DNA of 9,432 nucleotides, taken from a bacterium (GTDB lineage: Bacteria > Babelota > Babeliae > Babelales > Babelaceae). The notes beneath the pieces were generated by a model that saw nothing but the letters and a program-made list of their open reading frames with translations, ran no database searches and had not been told where the DNA came from. A program made the translations under genes and the position numbers. Shown here in pieces: positions 1-6,743 of the stretch; the stretch's first letter is position 1; every line of letters begins with the position of its first letter. The DNA is taken from NCBI GenBank assembly GCA_021847535.1, contig JAJZMR010000089.1:1-9432 (forward strand). Direction: 5' to 3'.

Positions 1-126
1 TGGTAGAACGCCTTTTGATACCCTCATTGATGGTAAGAAAATATGGCAAGAAAAATATTTAGGCTGATTTTAATCTGACATACGCCAAACTCAGTGACTT
101 TGTCAGATCGAGTCGAAACCACTACA
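1..126 (+). mobile_element. Right end of an IS481-type insertion sequence (partial)
   Basis: This stretch holds the end of a transposase reading frame (stop at 65-67) and about 60 nt of non-coding terminal sequence. The proposed outer end is the ACA at 124-126. IS481-family elements usually begin TGT and end ACA, and from position 127 the sequence reads as group II intron on the other strand, so the junction falls there naturally. The terminal region contains an inverted repeat TCTGACA (74-80) and TGTCAGA (101-107), which may belong to the transposase binding end. The left end, and therefore the matching terminal repeat and target duplication, lies outside the window. The family assignment rests on the transposase tail and is moderately sure; the exact end is inferred. 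Confidence 0.6.
2..67 (+). CDS. Transposase, C-terminal 21 residues (partial, IS481-type integrase core)
   Basis: The open frame enters from the left edge and ends at TGA 65-67. It reads GRTPFDTLIDGKKIWQEKYL followed by G. The GxTPxxTxxDGxxxxxEK pattern matches the extreme C-terminus of IS481-type DDE transposases with an integrase core (rve), where it follows the last catalytic glutamate. The catalytic residues themselves are upstream of the window, so whether the enzyme is intact cannot be judged. It is transcribed towards, and ends about 60 nt short of, the proposed element boundary at 126, the usual layout for an IS of this family. An IS3-group element is the main alternative. Confidence 0.6.
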   Translation, partial: GRTPFDTLIDGKKIWQEKYLG

Positions 127-184
127 GCTTATGCGTCAGTCCTGTATTTTTAGAAAGCCAGTCCTTCAATTCATAAACCGTCAT
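127..184 (-). pseudogene. Possible N-terminus of the intron-encoded protein, cut by the IS
   Basis: On the minus strand an ATG at 184-182 opens the frame MTVYELKDWLSKNTGLTHK. It runs into the proposed IS end at 126-127 and meets a TAG at 124-122 that is probably IS sequence. The position, about 420 nt into the intron and just after the end of the domain I-III-like sequence, is where the reverse transcriptase/maturase gene (domain IV) normally begins. A short palindromic stretch, GGTGCACCCGGTGC, lies just upstream. Nineteen residues are too few for a family match and do not clearly resemble the IIC maturase N-termini I know, so this is a positional inference. No catalytic RT motif is present. 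Confidence 0.35.
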
Positions 185-604
185 TTTGTCTGCACCGGGT
201 GCACCTTAGTTATCCTTGTTGTTAAAAGATTCACCCCTTCGCTTTTTGTCCAGCTACTATGGCCTCTGCTGACTTCTTATGATCTATCTCGCATTGTTGC
301 CAACACGATCGCCATTTTTTTGGCAGATCATGAGATCTCCCAGGGTAATGTGCACGTTCTTCATTTGGGCTCTGCCAGATTTACCACCTCGACTTACAAG
401 AGGCTATATGGCTTCTTGGTCTATAGCCCAATTACCAGTCGAGTAGGCCTTATATCTGGTTTCTGTGCGTCAGATCAAAATTTCCGTCATAGGCTTCCTT
501 CGAATCCCATCTCACGATGACACGCTTGCTTAGACGTGCGGTTCCGGCCTTTACGGTCCGCTGAGGACTTTCACCTCATTGAATGTGCACCATGCCTGGC
601 GCAC
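127..604 (-). mobile_element. Group II intron, class C (IIC)-like, 5' fragment (domain I onwards), disrupted by an IS
   Basis: Read on the minus strand, the segment starts GTGCGCC at 604, fitting the group II 5' end GUGYG. It then follows domain I of known IIC introns such as the Oceanobacillus iheyensis one. Landmarks in order are GGCATGG, GGTGAAAGTCC (565-575), a GGATTCGAAGGAAGC block (about 493-507), AAATGAAG, ACCCTGGGAGATCT, and the very characteristic GAAGTCAGCAG followed by CATAGTAG (254-276). The 5' end lies one base beyond the T-tract of the intrinsic terminator at 606-639; IIC introns are known to insert just after such terminators. At position 127 the intron gives way to the end of an IS. 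The reverse transcriptase body, domain V and domain VI are not in the window, so splicing in cis is not possible from this fragment alone; a remainder could exist left of the IS. Confidence 0.82.
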
Positions 605-605
605 C

Positions 606-639
606 AAAAAAGGGGATGATATACATCATCCCCTTTTTT
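606..639. terminator. Bidirectional intrinsic terminator after the oxidoreductase gene
   Basis: The sequence is A6, then GGGGATGAT, a 4-nt loop ATAC, ATCATCCCC, then T6. The 9-bp stem is perfect and GC-rich at its base, with an A-tract and a T-tract that let it work on both strands. On the minus strand it lies 6 nt beyond the stop of the oxidoreductase gene and should end transcription of the minus-strand block. It is also the apparent target of the adjoining group IIC intron. Confidence 0.9.
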
Positions 640-645
640 ATATTC

Positions 646-1788
646 TTATAAAAGATGAATATCAAATAAATCTTCAAATTGTGCAAAGCGTGTTGTTACT
701 TCTTTTGCTCGCAACCATTTAGGTAGCATCTGTTGGGCATGCTGCATAAAACTATTGAGCCCTATTTTGTATTCTGTATTGCCCGCAGGGTCTACAACAA
801 CTTCGGGAAATGCTATGCCGATACCAAAAAGTCCTGGTGCGATAACTCCTGTATGTGTATCATATGCCATATCAGGTGGACATCCAGGAATAGGATTTCT
901 TTCATATCCTGCAGCATAAATAATTTTTGTACATAAAGGAAGCCATGCTTGACGAGCACGTTCAGAATTAAAAATGCGAACTAAATTACAAGGAGGTCTC
1001 TTTTCAAGTACTTCTTGAGCCCATTGCGCAGCAACCCCCTTAAGCCCCGATGAACTATATAATTGCCACCCACCCATATCCTGTGTGTAGACAAAAGGCT
1101 TTTTATAAAAATTTATTATACGTCCAACAGGCAGCTCGCTCAAAAATTTAAGGACCAGCACAGCAGAATGAGCGCTTCCTACAACTGCCACCGTGTCATC
1201 TACTGTAACAAGATCAACAAGCAAATCCTTATTAAGCGCACTATCAAGTGAAATTTCAGCTGAACATTCTTGATAGCCTAATGATTGAGGGTGAGACCCT
1301 GTTGCAAGTACCACCCGTTCAGCGTCAAACTCGTGACCATTTGCAAGTTCAATGTGCCATACATTATCATTGAATTCCAATCCTGTTAACGATGACTGAT
1401 GCGAAACAACGTGCGTGCGCATATATCTGGTAATATCTTGTAAAGGCTTAACGATAATATACAGAGGATACTCCTTTGAAAGTTCATACGTATAAAGATC
1501 AGAAAGCGCATCCGATTTGCACTCTTGGAATGTCCTACATGATTGAATAAATTCTATATAAAGGGAAGTTTTAGTATTTCCCGGAACTGTTTGGTAATAC
1601 TCACCGATACGTCCTACATTAAATTCGCGATCTATCCAGGCGATTTTATGCGCAGGAACACCAGAATCGAGCAATAAGCCAACCACTGCAATACCTGCTG
1701 GCCCCGCACCAATAACTCCCCATTGGAAATTACTTGCAATTCGGACAAATAAAAATAATAGATATACCACGGTTATTTTTTTCATCAT
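646..1788 (-). CDS. FAD/NAD(P)-dependent oxidoreductase with N-terminal membrane or signal segment
   Basis: This 380-residue flavoprotein has an FAD-binding Rossmann motif GVIGAGPAG at 24-32 (G27, G29, G32), an ATGSHP motif at 162-167, and a second dinucleotide fold at about 199-209 (VAVVGSAHSA, where the usual middle glycine is alanine 206). A late IIYAAGYERN segment (289-298) resembles the ATG-type strand of two-domain pyridine nucleotide oxidoreductases and lysine/ornithine N-monooxygenases. No CxxC redox pair is seen, so thioredoxin or glutathione reductase is unlikely; C84 and C90 are the nearest pair. Residues 5-18 form a hydrophobic stretch after KK, like a signal peptide or anchor, directly before the FAD fold. 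That is unusual. No later methionine could give a start that keeps the FAD motif. AGAGGGGGG precedes the tandem ATGATG start. It is the last gene of the minus block, 89 nt after recJ. The substrate is unknown. Confidence 0.8.
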   Translation of the reverse strand: MMKKITVVYLLFLFVRIASNFQWGVIGAGPAGIAVVGLLLDSGVPAHKIAWIDREFNVGRIGEYYQTVPGNTKTSLYIEFIQSCRTFQECKSDALSDLYTYELSKEYPLYIIVKPLQDITRYMRTHVVSHQSSLTGLEFNDNVWHIELANGHEFDAERVVLATGSHPQSLGYQECSAEISLDSALNKDLLVDLVTVDDTVAVVGSAHSAVLVLKFLSELPVGRIINFYKKPFVYTQDMGGWQLYSSSGLKGVAAQWAQEVLEKRPPCNLVRIFNSERARQAWLPLCTKIIYAAGYERNPIPGCPPDMAYDTHTGVIAPGLFGIGIAFPEVVVDPAGNTEYKIGLNSFMQHAQQMLPKWLRAKEVTTRFAQFEDLFDIHLL

Positions 1789-1877
1789 AGCCCCCCTCTT
1801 AATTCAGCCGTGAATGGATTCCCTTTTTTAGAGTAATTAAAAACTCTCTATAAGTGCAAGAAAATAGGAATAGACCA

Positions 1878-3596
1878 CTAAATGGCTATATCAATACCTT
1901 GCAACTCGAGTGTCACTTTGCCATTCCATTCATTTTCATTAAGATATGCTGCAAGCTTGAATTCTTGGTCGCTATGCTCAAGAAGCCAAAAATATATATC
2001 AGGCCTGTTGAAAAAAATAGCAGACTTTATCACCCCGTCAGAAAAAAATCGTGCCTTAGCATGTTGTTCTTTTAATAACTGCGGCTTTTCAACGAGAGTA
2101 ACATGCTCGATAAAAAAAAGTGGCTGAGGGTTTTCGCAGCCGAAGGGCTCAAGGTAATGAAGCGCCGTACCAAGTTTGTGTGTTATATCGGAAAATAATA
2201 ATGGTGCGTCACAGGTAATTTTTTTAACCAGTGATTCATCGGGTATATGCTTTAATGTATAGAGAGAAAGCCGTTTTTTAAATTCAGAAAGATACTCTTG
2301 TTTAAGTGAAAGACCAGCTGCCATAGGATGGCCGCCAAAATTTATCAGAAGATCTTTTACTTCATTCAAAGCTTTAAAAATATCCATAGCGGCAACAGAC
2401 CGACATGAACCTTTTAAGATGCCATCTCCATTTTTATGCAATAGAATAGCAGGGACATTATAAGCAGCTGCCAACTTTCCGGCAACAAGCCCAATAACTC
2501 CCGCAGGCCATTCATCATGTAATGCAATAATGACACGTGCGGCGTATGGATCTAGAACCCCCTGATCAATTTGTTGAACAATGCCGGTAAAAATCTCTTT
2601 TTCAAGATCTTTGCGTTCTTGATTAAGCTCTGCCAGTACCGCACCAACCTGTTGAGTGACCGCTTTATCAGACCCGACTAAAAATTTGACGCCAGAACGA
2701 GCATCTTGTAACCGCCCAAGCGCATTAATTTGTGGCGTGATGAAAAAACCAATATCAAGTGAAGTTAATGAAGATTTTTTAAACCCAACATTATTTTTTA
2801 AAACAGTCAAGCTATAACTATGCTCGCGCGCTATTTTTTGTAATCCATGCCGCACCCAAAATCTATTTTCACCCGTCAAGGGCACAACATCCGCAACGGT
2901 GCCGAGCAATAAGAGTTCATATACAGGATCCGGCAACTCTTTATTCAGCTGTGCGTACAAAAGCGACATAAGTTTAAAACTTACGCCGACCCCAGCAAAT
3001 AATTTATATGGATAGGCGCAATCTGGCTGATAGGGATCTATAATCGCAAAGGCATCTGGAAGATGATTCTGTGGTCTGTGATGGTCCGTAATAATAAGGT
3101 CTATTCCCAATTTCATTGCAAGCTTTGCAGGCTCAAACGCACTAATGCCATTATCAACAGTGATAATTACTTTATACCCATTATCATAAGCCCGTTGCAC
3201 TGTTTTGCACGATAATCCATAGCCATCTTTAAGCCTATTGGGTAAGAAAAAATTTGCGTGAGCATGCAACGGCAAAAGACAAAGCATCATGAGCGCAGAC
3301 GAAGTAATACCGTCAACATCATAATCACCCGCAATAAGTATTTTTTCACCACGATTGATCGCTTGTAAAATTCTATCAACTGCCTTTTGCGCATCCTTGA
3401 GCAATCCAGGATCAGCAACATCTTTTTCCTCTGAACTTGTAAGGTATTGCTGCAAAAGAGTACCCGTTGTCAAACCACGCGCATATAAAGCATGTGTAAG
3501 CGGAATAGGTAATGAAACTTCTGCCGCCAAACAAGCAACTGTATATTGATTTACCTCAGGCATATGCCACTGATATTTTAAGCCTTGGACAATCAT
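1878..3596 (-). CDS. recJ: Single-stranded-DNA-specific 5'-3' exonuclease RecJ
   Basis: This protein degrades single-stranded DNA 5' to 3' in recombination, base-excision and mismatch repair, in the cytoplasm. The 572-residue length is normal. All DHH-superfamily motifs are visible: DYDVDG at 91-96, VDNGIS at 147-152, the signature DHH at 171-173, DVVPL at 236-240 and GRLQDA at 294-299. The DHHA1 part has LHDEWPAGVIGLVAGK (359-374) and GGHPMAAG at 421-428. The C-terminal OB-like domain begins near EPFGCENPQP (483-492). The metal-binding aspartates and histidines are intact, so the enzyme should be active. The ATG at 3596 overlaps the mreC stop as ATGA, with AAGG seven bases upstream inside mreC, which indicates translational coupling. 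An alternative ATG at codon 12 lies after the conserved-looking start and is less likely. Confidence 0.96.
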   Translation of the reverse strand: MIVQGLKYQWHMPEVNQYTVACLAAEVSLPIPLTHALYARGLTTGTLLQQYLTSSEEKDVADPGLLKDAQKAVDRILQAINRGEKILIAGDYDVDGITSSALMMLCLLPLHAHANFFLPNRLKDGYGLSCKTVQRAYDNGYKVIITVDNGISAFEPAKLAMKLGIDLIITDHHRPQNHLPDAFAIIDPYQPDCAYPYKLFAGVGVSFKLMSLLYAQLNKELPDPVYELLLLGTVADVVPLTGENRFWVRHGLQKIAREHSYSLTVLKNNVGFKKSSLTSLDIGFFITPQINALGRLQDARSGVKFLVGSDKAVTQQVGAVLAELNQERKDLEKEIFTGIVQQIDQGVLDPYAARVIIALHDEWPAGVIGLVAGKLAAAYNVPAILLHKNGDGILKGSCRSVAAMDIFKALNEVKDLLINFGGHPMAAGLSLKQEYLSEFKKRLSLYTLKHIPDESLVKKITCDAPLLFSDITHKLGTALHYLEPFGCENPQPLFFIEHVTLVEKPQLLKEQHAKARFFSDGVIKSAIFFNRPDIYFWLLEHSDQEFKLAAYLNENEWNGKVTLELQGIDIAI

Positions 3597-4414
3597 GCAT
3601 CAACCTTGCCCATACTCATCAGAGCCTTTTGGGTATTTTTTGAAAGGACATAACAATAATCAATATGGGAAAAATCTGCAAGAGGGGCAACGTTAACCTC
3701 ATATAAGAATCCTAAATTATGCAAAGTAAATTTTTTAATACGGCCAACCCCGAGCCCTGCAGGATAAATGAGCCCATCGCCGCTGGTTAATACAACCTCG
3801 TCAACAACTAATGGCTCCAAATGGCTGACAAAATCTATCTGATCGCCATGAAATACGCCATGTGCCCCGGATGTTGCACACACAACAGGGACATAACAAC
3901 GAGCGTCTGTCACCGGCATTACATGTGCATACCAGGGATATACATCAACAACTCGTCCCAAAAGTAGATTGTTCACTGCGACCACCATATCAACACAAAT
4001 GCCATGAAGTGATCCTTTATCGATAATAAAAAAAGAATTTTGCTGATTAAGCTGCTTGTAAATAATTTGACAAACAATTTCAAGCGGTATCGCATCAACA
4101 TTTTTATAAGGTATACCAAGTTCATGTAATTTTTGACAGCGCACTAAAGCAGACTCTTTTTTAATGAGTTCTTCCAACAAATAAGATCTTTCTTTATAAT
4201 TATTTTCAATGATCTGATGATACTCATTATAATGACGCCAAAAAGAAATAATTTTATGAAATGGATGAAAGGTAAAAGAATATAATGCTAAAAAATAGTA
4301 AGTCACACAGCTTATACTCCAATAAAGCGGCGTTATTATAACCCGTGGATAGTACCATAAACCATAGACAAATAGAGGAAGAAAAATAAATAAACGAGTG
4401 GTTTTGATGTACAT
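3593..4414 (-). CDS. mreC: Rod shape-determining protein MreC
   Basis: MreC is a bitopic membrane protein whose extracytoplasmic part scaffolds the elongation machinery (MreB, MreD, RodA, PBP2). The 273 residues show two N-terminal hydrophobic segments (about 8-20 and 25-48), a probable coiled coil at about 62-95, and then the two beta domains typical of the family. Clear family motifs are FFIIDKGSLHGI (128-139), VDMVVAVNNLLLGRVVDV (141-158), TDARCYVPVV (169-178) and SGDGLIYPAGLGVGRI (211-226). The identity is sound. The hydrophobic N-terminus is longer than the usual single helix. It starts 5 nt after the PAP2 stop without an obvious Shine-Dalgarno, suggesting reinitiation, and its stop overlaps recJ. 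The usual neighbours mreB, mreD and mrdA are absent here, so MreC is detached from the classical cluster. Confidence 0.9.
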   Translation of the reverse strand: MYIKTTRLFIFLPLFVYGLWYYPRVIITPLYWSISCVTYYFLALYSFTFHPFHKIISFWRHYNEYHQIIENNYKERSYLLEELIKKESALVRCQKLHELGIPYKNVDAIPLEIVCQIIYKQLNQQNSFFIIDKGSLHGICVDMVVAVNNLLLGRVVDVYPWYAHVMPVTDARCYVPVVCATSGAHGVFHGDQIDFVSHLEPLVVDEVVLTSGDGLIYPAGLGVGRIKKFTLHNLGFLYEVNVAPLADFSHIDYCYVLSKNTQKALMSMGKVDA

Positions 4415-4419
4415 AAAGA

Positions 4420-5247
4420 TTAAAATTTTCTCTCAAAAGAAATATTAAAGCCAGATCTATTAACAATGATACCACAGCCCCATTTATGATGTAAGGCATC
4501 AGTAACAACTTTTTTAGATGCCGCACCAAAAATTGCCCCTAGGGCGGCACCTGCAACAACCTGCGATAATGTGTGTCTATTGCTCGTTACTGATTGTATA
4601 ATAACAAGTGTTGCAAATGCAGAAAGTGGAACCATATAACTGGGCCCTAATTCTGTACCAAAAAGGTAGGCCATAAAAACAGCCTCCAATGTATGCCCAG
4701 AAGGAAACCCGCCGTAATACATGCAATGCGGTGAAAAATGTTCGTTTTTTGGACGTATTGAGCCTTTACATGGTATTTGCTTAATAATATTTTTATATGC
4801 CCATAAAAAGGGCAACGCACTTAAAAACACGTGTGAAACATAACGTGTATGCTCATCACGCGAAAAAAATTGTAAAAGAATAAGCGTTGATATCGAAATT
4901 CCCATTAATGGATCTACGATTTTTTTAAAGACTGGAACAAGTTGATGGATATTTTTATGTTTTTCTGCATTATAAAAATAATTTTGTGTTTTACAATCGA
5001 GAATTCGCCCTATCCCATAAAACGGAGCGCTTGAAAATAAAATACGATACGTTCCGGGTGATAAAAAAAGATACTTATTAAAATCTGCCATCACATAGAG
5101 TGTTTTAGCCAAAAACCATGATATCTCATTATTTCGATAACACAATGCACTATGGTTGTGTTCAACATCTTCCAGATTTCCGCGATGAGCATGAATATCC
5201 AAAATGGTAACGATAAGCGCTATACGTGAAAAAAAATATTTGGCCAT
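4420..5247 (-). CDS. PAP2-superfamily membrane phosphatase
   Basis: Members of this family remove phosphate from lipid phosphates or pyrophosphates (phosphatidic acid, undecaprenyl pyrophosphate) or from small phosphoesters at the periplasmic face. The protein has 275 residues, an N-terminal hydrophobic segment (4-18) and several membrane helices (about 112-128, 138-154, 203-220, 228-245). The central motif FPSGHT is at 181-186 (H185). Motif C1 is present as GSIRP (162-166), but a lysine at the canonical KX6RP spacing is missing (K156 and K161 are near). Motif C3 reads SVTSNRHTLSQVVAG (219-233): H225 is kept, but the leading arginine is serine 219 and the aspartate is Q229. It is therefore a divergent member, and activity is not assured. 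AAGGGG lies 10 nt before ATG and abuts a hairpin. Next to mreC, lipid-carrier recycling for peptidoglycan is an attractive but unproven role. Confidence 0.8.
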   Translation of the reverse strand: MAKYFFSRIALIVTILDIHAHRGNLEDVEHNHSALCYRNNEISWFLAKTLYVMADFNKYLFLSPGTYRILFSSAPFYGIGRILDCKTQNYFYNAEKHKNIHQLVPVFKKIVDPLMGISISTLILLQFFSRDEHTRYVSHVFLSALPFLWAYKNIIKQIPCKGSIRPKNEHFSPHCMYYGGFPSGHTLEAVFMAYLFGTELGPSYMVPLSAFATLVIIQSVTSNRHTLSQVVAGAALGAIFGAASKKVVTDALHHKWGCGIIVNRSGFNISFERKF

Positions 5248-5260
5248 GTCTTAATAACCC

Positions 5261-5301
5261 CTTGAGCAGCAGTCCCTTTAACTAGCTTACTGCAGCTCAA
5301 G
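5261..5301. promoter_or_regulatory. Hairpin overlapping the ribosome binding site of the PAP2 gene
   Basis: CTTGAGCAGCAGT (5261-5273) and ACTGCAGCTCAAG (5289-5301) are inverted repeats matching at 12 of 13 positions around a 15-nt loop. In the minus-strand transcript the hairpin lies in the 84-nt gap between gatA and the PAP2 gene, and its 3' foot contains the AAG of the AAGGGG Shine-Dalgarno (5258-5263). There is no T-tract on either side, so it is not a standard intrinsic terminator. It could limit PAP2 translation, act as an RNA processing or stabilising element between two parts of the operon, or be a remnant of a small repeat. Confidence 0.55.
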
Positions 5302-5331
5302 AATGACATTCAACAGACCATTTCAAAAGAT

Positions 5332-6729
5332 CTATGCGCCCATATAATGCGCAGGGTACATCGTATGCCACGCTGTCTGTTGCTCATAAGCATATGCAAC
5401 ATGCAACAATAGCCCTTCGGATAAATCTGGCCCCAGCAGCTGAAATCCTACAGGCATTCCCTGTTTGGTAAAACCGGCAGGCACCGATAAAGCGGGCACG
5501 CCCGTTAAATTAGCAGACGCGTTAAAATAATCTTGCAGATCCATTTTAAGCCGATCATTATCAAAGGCACCAAGTTTAAATGCTCCAGATGGAGTTGTTG
5601 GCATCAAAAGTAGATCAACTTCTTTAAATGCACTCGAAAGGGCATAATTTCCGATAAGAATACGCCGCTTAACTTCCGACCCAAAACCTTGCGACCTATC
5701 ATTAATATAAAGATCAGATAATGATTCAGCGGACTTATCACGATATCCGTACCGTATTCCATCAAAACGAGCCAAGTTTGAAGCAGCCTCAGCACGACTA
5801 ACCATAAAATATACAGCTGCACCATAATCCATTGCTGGTAACCTTAACCGTTTAATAGAAGCGCCAGCTTTTTCATACGTATGCAGAACATCTTCTAAAA
5901 GATGCGCAACATCACTATCAACACCCTCGGCTTCAAGCGCATTCACAATCACTCCTATTTTTAATCCGACAGGAATTTTTTTATCAAGAAATTGCGTATA
6001 ATCAATTTTTTTTATCGGGAGACTTGTCGCATCCCGTAGATCATGTCCTGCAATTTCTGATAATACCAATGCATTATCATAAACGGTTCGTGTTAAAACC
6101 CCAACTTGATCAAGCGAAGAAGCATAGGCTATCAGACCATAACGAGAGACAAGTCCATAGGTTGGCTTTGACCCAACAAGATTACAGAATGATGCAGGCT
6201 GCCTGACAGATCCTCCCGTATCCGTTCCCAAAGACCAAGGGACGAGCCCAGCAGCAACCGCTGCTGCTGATCCTCCACTTGATCCACCCGGGACTGTCGA
6301 TAAATCCCAGGGATTAAATGTCTTACAAAAAGCTGATGTTTCTGTTGAACTTCCCATGGCAAATTCATCCATATTTGCACGGCCAAGTAATGGAGCGCCA
6401 CCTCTTTTTAGGTATTCTATAACCGTTGCATCATACGATGCGCAGTAATTTTCGAGCATTTTTGATGCACAGGCAGTAATGCGTCCTTTTTGACAAATAT
6501 TATCTTTAATAAGCCCTGGGATCCCAAAAAGTTTGCCCTGAACATGCGTAAAAGTGCTGTGTTCCTGCATGATTGAATCATCTGAAAAAATTTCAAGCGC
6601 ACTTTGTATATCGCCATCATATTTTTTAAAGCGTTGTGTAAAATAGGTCACCAGTTCAGAAACTGAAATTTTTTTATCTGCAAGAGCTTGCGAAAGTTCT
6701 TTAATGGAAGCAAAAGCATAATTATTCAT
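5332..6729 (-). CDS. gatA: Asp-tRNA(Asn)/Glu-tRNA(Gln) amidotransferase subunit A
   Basis: GatA is the glutaminase/amidase subunit of GatCAB. It releases ammonia from glutamine, which GatB uses to convert Glu-tRNA(Gln) or Asp-tRNA(Asn) to the amide form. The amidase-signature triad is intact: K75 in GLIKDN, cis-serine S150 in PGGSSGGSAA (147-156), and nucleophile S174 in TGTDTGGSVRQPA-like context (GTDTGGSVRQPAS, 168-180). The glutamine-binding arginine region VKRRILIG (353-360) and the C-terminal ANLTGVPALSVPAGF (406-420) and PVGFQLLGP (426-434) are present. At 465 residues it is short for the family. The helix normally following GxxxLS (with the YYxKAQKVR motif) is missing: YALSSAFKEVDLLLMPTTP runs straight across, a loss of about 23 residues. 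AAGG lies 9 nt before ATG, and gatC ends 14 nt upstream. gatB is not in the window. Confidence 0.95.
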   Translation of the reverse strand: MNNYAFASIKELSQALADKKISVSELVTYFTQRFKKYDGDIQSALEIFSDDSIMQEHSTFTHVQGKLFGIPGLIKDNICQKGRITACASKMLENYCASYDATVIEYLKRGGAPLLGRANMDEFAMGSSTETSAFCKTFNPWDLSTVPGGSSGGSAAAVAAGLVPWSLGTDTGGSVRQPASFCNLVGSKPTYGLVSRYGLIAYASSLDQVGVLTRTVYDNALVLSEIAGHDLRDATSLPIKKIDYTQFLDKKIPVGLKIGVIVNALEAEGVDSDVAHLLEDVLHTYEKAGASIKRLRLPAMDYGAAVYFMVSRAEAASNLARFDGIRYGYRDKSAESLSDLYINDRSQGFGSEVKRRILIGNYALSSAFKEVDLLLMPTTPSGAFKLGAFDNDRLKMDLQDYFNASANLTGVPALSVPAGFTKQGMPVGFQLLGPDLSEGLLLHVAYAYEQQTAWHTMYPAHYMGA

Positions 6730-6743
6730 GATTATTAACCTTT

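Noticed and set aside
131..520. Plus-strand open frame of 129 codons
   Set aside because: It lies entirely antisense to the group II intron domain I, has no ribosome binding site and no protein-family features. It is an artefact of the structured RNA, likely to be misannotated as a hypothetical protein.
1789..1877. Possible separate promoter or terminator between recJ and the oxidoreductase
   Set aside because: Only a 5-bp AGAGT/ACTCT stem and a weak TTGCAC with no good -10 are present. This is not enough to claim a transcription break.
4254..4529. Minus-strand 91-codon hydrophobic frame spanning the PAP2/mreC junction
   Set aside because: It is out of frame with both well-supported genes and overlaps the PAP2 C-terminus and the mreC N-terminus. 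Its hydrophobicity comes from AT-rich codons of the mreC membrane segments.
5604..6620. Several 60-90 codon frames on both strands inside gatA
   Set aside because: All are shadows of the clearly coding gatA frame and have no independent start signals.
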